Assembly: GCF_026262505.1 (NCBI RefSeq)
Contig: NC_067206.1
Coordinates: 35,541,896-35,605,895 of the forward strand
Reading direction: 5' to 3'
DNA length: 64,000 nucleotides
Origin: Trichomonas vaginalis G3
Lineage: Eukaryota; Parabasalia; Trichomonadida; Trichomonadidae
This document shows positions 59,283-64,000 of this stretch, one piece after another. How positions within the stretch are numbered: the stretch's first letter is position 1; every line of letters starts with the position of its first letter. The position numbers were made by a program, and so were the translations under genes. A model generated the notes under the pieces. That model was given only the letters and a program-made list of their open reading frames with translations, was not told the origin of the DNA and did not search any database.

Positions 59283-60133
59283 TTATATTTTTACCGTTCG
59301 ATAGTAGTTGTATATGAAACTAAGTTCTAAGTAAAACGCATGGTATAATGGAATTATTCTTTTTCTTCCATCTGTAGTAAACCATACTTGAAAGTCTGAA
59401 ATACTTCCACTTGGTGGTTCGTATAACTTTGTAGGTTTTTCGTAAAAGTCATTTGCCAAGCATAAGAAAGAGTTTTGGGCGCCAGAAAATGAAGCATGAA
59501 CAATAATAGCATCTTGGTCGAAAACATTTTCATATGTTCCATTAGGGTTTTCGACTTCATAAAAGTCTGGGTGTACTGGATATGCTGCAGGCTGATTTAA
59601 CATCCTCAAAAATCTATACCATGCCAAGTTGTTATATTTTGTAGAAATATAAACGTTTTCTCCAAGGTCTTCTATTCTATTTGATTTTAACAGTTGCATT
59701 TTTCCTGTCATAAATAATATCGAGATGGTACTCTCCTTCGTCAATGTTATACTGGTTTGCATATTCGATATAGATATCGTTTATTTTTTCTTGAAAAGCT
59801 TGAAGAGTTGTTTCTAAATTTACAAGCAAACTAATTGTAAAAGTTTCCCTGTTCAAATTTCTCATACATACGTTTTTTCTTTGTTATAGTATCGAACTTC
59901 AAAACCGACCGTAAATGGGAAACCATTGTATGGCTTCTGAAATGACTCTCATTCTACGAAAGCCAAGTAGCTTTTGTGACAGATGGGTCTCTTAACCATC
60001 TTAATGGTAGTCAAAACGATAGCCTTCATGCTTTACGGTCTCTGTCTCAAACTTTTGACCGACATTAGTAAAAAGTTCATCTAATGGTTTAGTTGTAGTA
60101 ACTCTTGAATTTTCTTTTTCTATTGGAAGCATA
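59283..60133 (-). pseudogene. Capsid-type protein region (outer element)
   Basis: Protein-like stretches such as LNRETFTISLLVNLETTLQA and SFSGAQNSFLCLANDFYEKP, with the ending FTTDGRKRIIPLYHAFYLEL, recall the DGKD...E ending of the two capsid-type proteins of the inner element. A few breaks. Likely a structural protein. Confidence 0.4.
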
Positions 60134-60150
60134 TTTTATCTAGAATAAAA

Positions 60151-61886
60151 ATGTCGAATGAAACAGCGTCTATGAGAGAAATACAACACAACCGACAACT
60201 CATTGTGCAAGCTCTAAATAAGAACACAACAAACTTTTCAAACTATTCTAAGATATCTGAGTCATTGAAAGAAGGAAACTTAAAACTGACATTAAACCCA
60301 ATGACAGATGAGTTTCTATTTCAAGACAATAAGAACAATACTGTCTGTATAAATCCAACAAAGGAACTTTAAACGAGAAACCTATAAATGAACTTCTTTT
60401 GAAAGCAGATGTTGACAACAAAGCTGACAAAGAATATGTAGACGATGCAATAGCAAAAGAAGAAGAAAGAGCTAACAATGCTTATGCAACAAAAGAACAT
60501 ACTCATCCTGATAGCAGACAAAACATATGTTGACAATAAAATGTCAAGTGAAGTGACAAGAGCTGAAAACGAATATTCTAAAAAGACTCATACACATACC
60601 ATTGCAAATATTACAAACTTACAAGAAACCTTAAACAGGAAAAGTGCCGTTGGACATACACATACCATTGCAAATATTACAAACTTACAAGAAACCTTAA
60701 ACAGGAAAAGTGCCGTTGGACATACACATACCATTGCAAATATTACAAACTTACAAGAAACCTTAAACAGGAAAAGTGCGTTGGACATACACATACATCT
60801 TCTGAAATAACAGACTTAAACGTTAGCCTTGAAAAGAAAGCAGATAAAACATATGTCAATGAAATATACCAAAGTTTGATAGGAACAACAAAAAATATTG
60901 AAACTATTGTTGGTGACTTTTCTGTCAATGAAGAAAACAAATATTTTAGATGGGAGTTTGTACACTCCTTAAAAAATGGTATACGGTATAAACTCATTCC
61001 GAAAAATAACAATGAAATGTATGTAGGCTATATAAAGAATAATGGTACACAAGTTAAAGTTCCATTAGACAACAACTGCTACTTAAACTTATATGGAGAC
61101 GAACAAAAGAAATATTTAAGAGTTTATGAAATGGCAGGTATGACGTTGGCTGACCCAGCTCCAGCACCATATTATTATGACTATGGAGATGACGACAGAA
61201 CACCACATGTAGACCCAAAAAAGCAAACATTATATTTAGAATATTATAGATATAAAAGATATAATGCAATAGAAAAAACGAGAATAGTATACTATTATGA
61301 AGATGACAGAAATAAATATTATAGTCAAGATTTTACCTACCCCGAAAACATAAGATTATATTATAAAAAATATTCTGACACAAACCAGAAGAAACCTGAA
61401 ATAGTTGCACTATATTTTAAGTTCAAAAGAGGCAATCCTATAATATCTCATATGTTTGATTTAATGAACCCAGTAGGTTCTATTTATACATCTATGGAAG
61501 CAAGAGGTCCTCAAGTAATGTTTGGTGTTGGTGCATGGGAACAAATAGTCGACAGGTTTTTGTATTGTGCAAACTCTTCAAAGGAAACAGGTGGAAGTAA
61601 AACGATTTCAGGTGAAAATTTACCTGCACACAGTCACTACATAGATTTAAGTACATCTCAAGCAGGTTGGCATAAGCATAGATATTGGGATTGGTCAGCA
61701 ATGACAAAAGGTAAAGGATATGATGTTAAAGACGACGTTAAGTTTGCTATAAATTGTTACTGGAGTAACACTGAGGGAGGAGGAAACCATACACATCGCG
61801 TTACAGGATATACGCAAACAACGGGACAAAGTAAAGAATACATGCCACCTTACATGACAGTTTACGCATGGTATAGAATTGCTTAG
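60151..61886 (+). pseudogene. Phage-type tail-fibre protein region (outer element)
   Basis: An N-terminal helical part, a repeated stalk (HTHTIANITNLQETLNRKSA x3) and a C-terminal collar-like domain: NPVGSIYTSMEARGPQVMFG, ENLPAHSHYI, GGGNHTHRVTGYTQ, MPPYMTVYAWYRIA. It is clearly related in its end to the region at 49602-52032. About one or two breaks. Confidence 0.7.
60589..60785 (+). repeat. 66-bp tandem repeat in the fibre stalk (three copies)
   Basis: Units start at 60589, 60655 and 60721 and are nearly identical. Each encodes 22 residues with the THTIANITNLQET core. Length variation of such stalks usually changes fibre length. Confidence 0.9.
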
Positions 61887-62840
61887 TCGTCATTTTCAAC
61901 TTCTTTAGCATATTCGTCAGGAGTTGTCTTATATTTGTTAGGAACTGTCTTTGAAAGTATACCACCTTGAACTTTGACAAGTTTGAAACGAGGTCTGACA
62001 ATAGTAGTTTTATCTTCTGCTTGCAGTGTGTACATTTTGCCATGTTTGCCTAAAACTTCATAATATTCTCTTGTATACTTTCTTCTATTTTTACGAACAC
62101 GAATGTGAGTACCTGTCGGTTCCCATTGTTGTCATAGTCAATAGTATTTTCATATGGGTCGCGTTTAGGTATTTCTATTTTTACTTTGTCACCTTTCTTA
62201 AGTTTGAAGCCCGGCATTCTTTCTTGTTTGTCTCTTTTGACTAAATTATTAAATATATAGTCTTTCTCTAAGTCAGGGTTGTTTTTCATTTCTTCGGGGG
62301 AGTGGTTTCCCAAACCTTTTTTTTACGGCTATTGTAAATATTTAAAACTTGTTCATCTTTGCCATGGAGAAGTGTCTATACTTTGTCGTCATATGACATT
62401 CAATTTGCTTCACCACCTTGTGGTTGGTTTAAGTCTCTTAACATTTTTATACAACCGTCAATGACACCAAGAGCAGAATGGTTTTGGTCGACAATGAAAT
62501 ATTGGTTTACATTTTTTGAACGCAGATAGTTTTTACATCATCTGATTTGAAAGAACTTTCACAGTCAGATGTCAGTTTTGTTGGATGGTATTTGTCAACG
62601 AATATTGTCAAAGCAGTTTTCACATCTAAATATTTTTGGACCATAATGGTATGGCTTCACAGTATCTTGTGTTTTGACCAACAAATATTAGCCAGTATGG
62701 TGGTCCATCTTCTCTATACCTCGGAATGTTTTCCAAGATATCCATAAACCAAGCATTTGGTGTTGAACTAAAGATTTTTACCATGAGTGCTTTCTTTGTT
62801 GCCTTAGAAACATAGGGGTCCTTGTTTGGATTCGTCATTT
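61886..62840 (-). pseudogene. Integrase region of the outer element
   Basis: Minus-strand protein-like pieces: PNAWFMDILENIPRYREDG and YWLIFVGQNTRYCEAIPLWS (rve-core type) near the right, and FKLKKGDKVKIEIPKRDPYE (SH3/chromo-like end) further left. The sequence differs clearly from the inner element's integrase, so the two elements are different families. Several breaks. Confidence 0.6.
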
Positions 62841-62855
62841 TTTAACCCATAAGAA

Positions 62856-63257
62856 ATGGGTTTATTTGGCGCATTAGCTGGAGTTGCATCCAGATTTTTA
62901 CCCGCAGTGGGAACAATAGCTAGAGGTGCATTTGGAATTGGAAGGAAGATTTTGAGTACATTAGGTATACTGAAAGAGAAAGCACAACCTATTATACAAA
63001 CTGTACAGAAAGGTTGGGATGTAGCACGAGATGCAACAAATCTTATTCCAAATCCTGAAACAAGAGGAAAAGTTCAAGGATGGATGGACAATGTAGGAAG
63101 ACAAGCAGGAAACTATTATAACAAAGCAAATGACTACTATAACCAAGCAGGACACTATATGGACCAAGGTGAAAGATTCTTTAACAGAGGATATAACCAT
63201 GCACAACAATGGGTAAACAATAACCAACCTCAACCGCCTCAAACGTGGGGAATGTAA
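62856..63257 (+). CDS. Virion-type amphipathic protein (pVI/core-like)
   Basis: 133 residues. The start MGLFGALAGVASRFLPAVG is a Gly/Ala/Phe amphipathic helix like membrane-lytic virion peptides. It is followed by a Gly/Lys part and a Tyr/Asn/Gln-rich region with repeated YYNKANDYYNQAGHYMDQG-like units. A structural or entry role is inferred from composition and context. Confidence 0.5.
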   Translation: MGLFGALAGVASRFLPAVGTIARGAFGIGRKILSTLGILKEKAQPIIQTVQKGWDVARDATNLIPNPETRGKVQGWMDNVGRQAGNYYNKANDYYNQAGHYMDQGERFFNRGYNHAQQWVNNNQPQPPQTWGM

Positions 63258-63276
63258 AGTTTTTTACTGAGATGAA

Positions 63277-63441
63277 ATGAACAATACAGCATTGAGACAA
63301 ATGGGTTCAAGATGGATTTGTCGACTTCCAGCAGTTACACAACGTGTTTGTCAATTCTTCCTATACCTCAGGAAGTTTTTAGACCGACTTAAAAACCTAA
63401 ACAACCAGTTGAAAACAAACCAAACTAAATTTTTTTACTGA
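63277..63441 (+). CDS. Small basic protein (outer element)
   Basis: 54 residues with a basic, hydrophobic centre (QRVCQFFLYLRKFLDRLKNL). It is preceded by TTTTTTACTGAGATGAA, which is repeated before the next gene. Could be accidental, but the shared leader argues for a real small gene. Confidence 0.35.
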   Translation: MNNTALRQMGSRWICRLPAVTQRVCQFFLYLRKFLDRLKNLNNQLKTNQTKFFY

Positions 63442-63447
63442 GATGAA

Positions 63448-63740
63448 ATGACCGAAGAAGTTGAAACGGTAGATTTGACACCACAAACAAAAAGTTCAGA
63501 ACCATTGTCAAAACCTGTCAAAGAACTTACAGATGAAGAGAAAAATTCAATAATAGAAAGTGCCAGGTCTGGAAATACAAACCCTAACTATAAAGTCACT
63601 TTTCATAGAAATGGAACGGCTTAGTATCTCAAAAAGAAACAGACTCTCACAAATAAAATATTGAAGTCTGAAGGAGCTTTCGAGACAACAGATGGAAAAG
63701 TTTACTTCACTGACCAAGTTCATTATAGAACATCTCATTG
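63448..63740 (+). pseudogene. Small protein of the NPNYKVTFHRNG family
   Basis: An acidic N-terminus (TEEVETVDLTPQ) leads into IIESARSGNTNPNYKVTFHRNG, similar to the short domain at 36756-37007 and 39135-39560. About one or two breaks. Confidence 0.4.
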
Positions 63741-64000
63741 ACTTAGAGTCGAAATATTCTAAACTTTACAACAAACACAAAAAGTTGAAAGGAAAACAAA
63801 AACAAATGGCATATGATATTTATGAAGATGTTGACGACACAACTGTTCCTGCAGGTGAAGTAAAGTCAGAGGAACCGAAAAGTGACGAAAAACCGATAGA
63901 AGAAGAGAAACCAAAAACTGAAGATAAACCAAAAACTGAAGATAAACCAAAAACTGAAGATAAACCAAAACCAAAGTTTAGTTTCCAAACTAAACCAAGT
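63740..64000 (+). pseudogene. Acidic repeat protein region, cut by the window end
   Basis: A Lys/Glu/Pro-rich frame with KPKTED repeats from 18-bp units (about 63909-63970), still open at the window end. Disordered; function unknown. Confidence 0.4.

Larger units (their letters stand above)
57981..64000. mobile_element. Outer Maverick/Polinton, right arm (runs off the window)
   Basis: It continues the outer element after the insertion: methyltransferase right part, small membrane and unknown proteins, a structural-type region, a tail-fibre region, an integrase region, a virion-type amphipathic protein and small charged proteins. No DNA polymerase, ATPase or major capsid gene is in view; they may lie to the right. 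About a dozen breaks. A fossil older than the inner element. Confidence 0.8.

Noticed and set aside
60589-60785. Possible CRISPR or satellite
   Set aside because: The 66-bp units are in frame and encode a fibre stalk.

Overview
The window looks like nuclear DNA of a parabasalid (a Trichomonas or Tritrichomonas relative). The evidence is compact intron-less protein genes in AT-rich DNA, several starts lying 8-35 bases after a TCA-pyrimidine-A/T initiator of the trichomonad type, a eukaryotic gene set, and two large Maverick/Polinton elements, a family known to be very abundant in Trichomonas vaginalis. The species cannot be fixed from sequence reading alone.

Positions 1 to about 35,530 are ordinary host DNA. 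Genes recognised are a multi-GAF cyclic-nucleotide phosphodiesterase, the H/ACA pseudouridine synthase Cbf5/dyskerin, the Arp2/3 subunit ARPC5, a Dcp2-like decapping enzyme, inositol-3-phosphate synthase, a CPSF6-like RRM/proline-rich protein, a tubulin-tyrosine-ligase-like enzyme, a membrane-anchored thioredoxin/PDI protein, ribosomal protein uL16 (RPL10), cyclase-associated protein (CAP), an RCC1-repeat protein, a tRNA-Arg(ACG) and a Not4-like RRM/C3H protein without a RING. Two helical-repeat proteins and two low-complexity proteins are unassigned. Between them lie a decayed cluster of surface-protein genes (20.0-22.5 kb), a tRNA-like sequence, and a 1.2-kb non-coding element with inverted ends flanked by TA.

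From 35,534 to the end of the window there are two nested Maverick/Polinton fossils. The outer one starts beside an A22 run and continues past the window end. A second, complete-length element (36,082-57,975, about 21.9 kb) sits inside the outer element's D12-class DNA adenine methyltransferase gene. It has near-identical 0.68-kb terminal inverted repeats with 5'-AG ends and a 5-bp ACCAT target duplication. The inner element carries the expected family parts: protein-primed type DNA polymerase B, retroviral-type integrase, A32/FtsK-like packaging ATPase, and capsid-type proteins. It also carries a KilA-N-like protein and phage-type tail-fibre proteins. Both elements have several broken reading frames.

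The best leads in the hunt are: the Maverick-in-Maverick insertion into a methyltransferase gene; collar/tail-fibre proteins with repeat stalks in both elements; a three-unit TCTAAC array with 12-bp spacing present four times in the inner element (both inverted repeats and either side of one central gene); a duplicated 121-bp block with near-palindromes between two regulator-like genes; GC mini-hairpins; and a shared TAAATG start context that differs from the host initiator.
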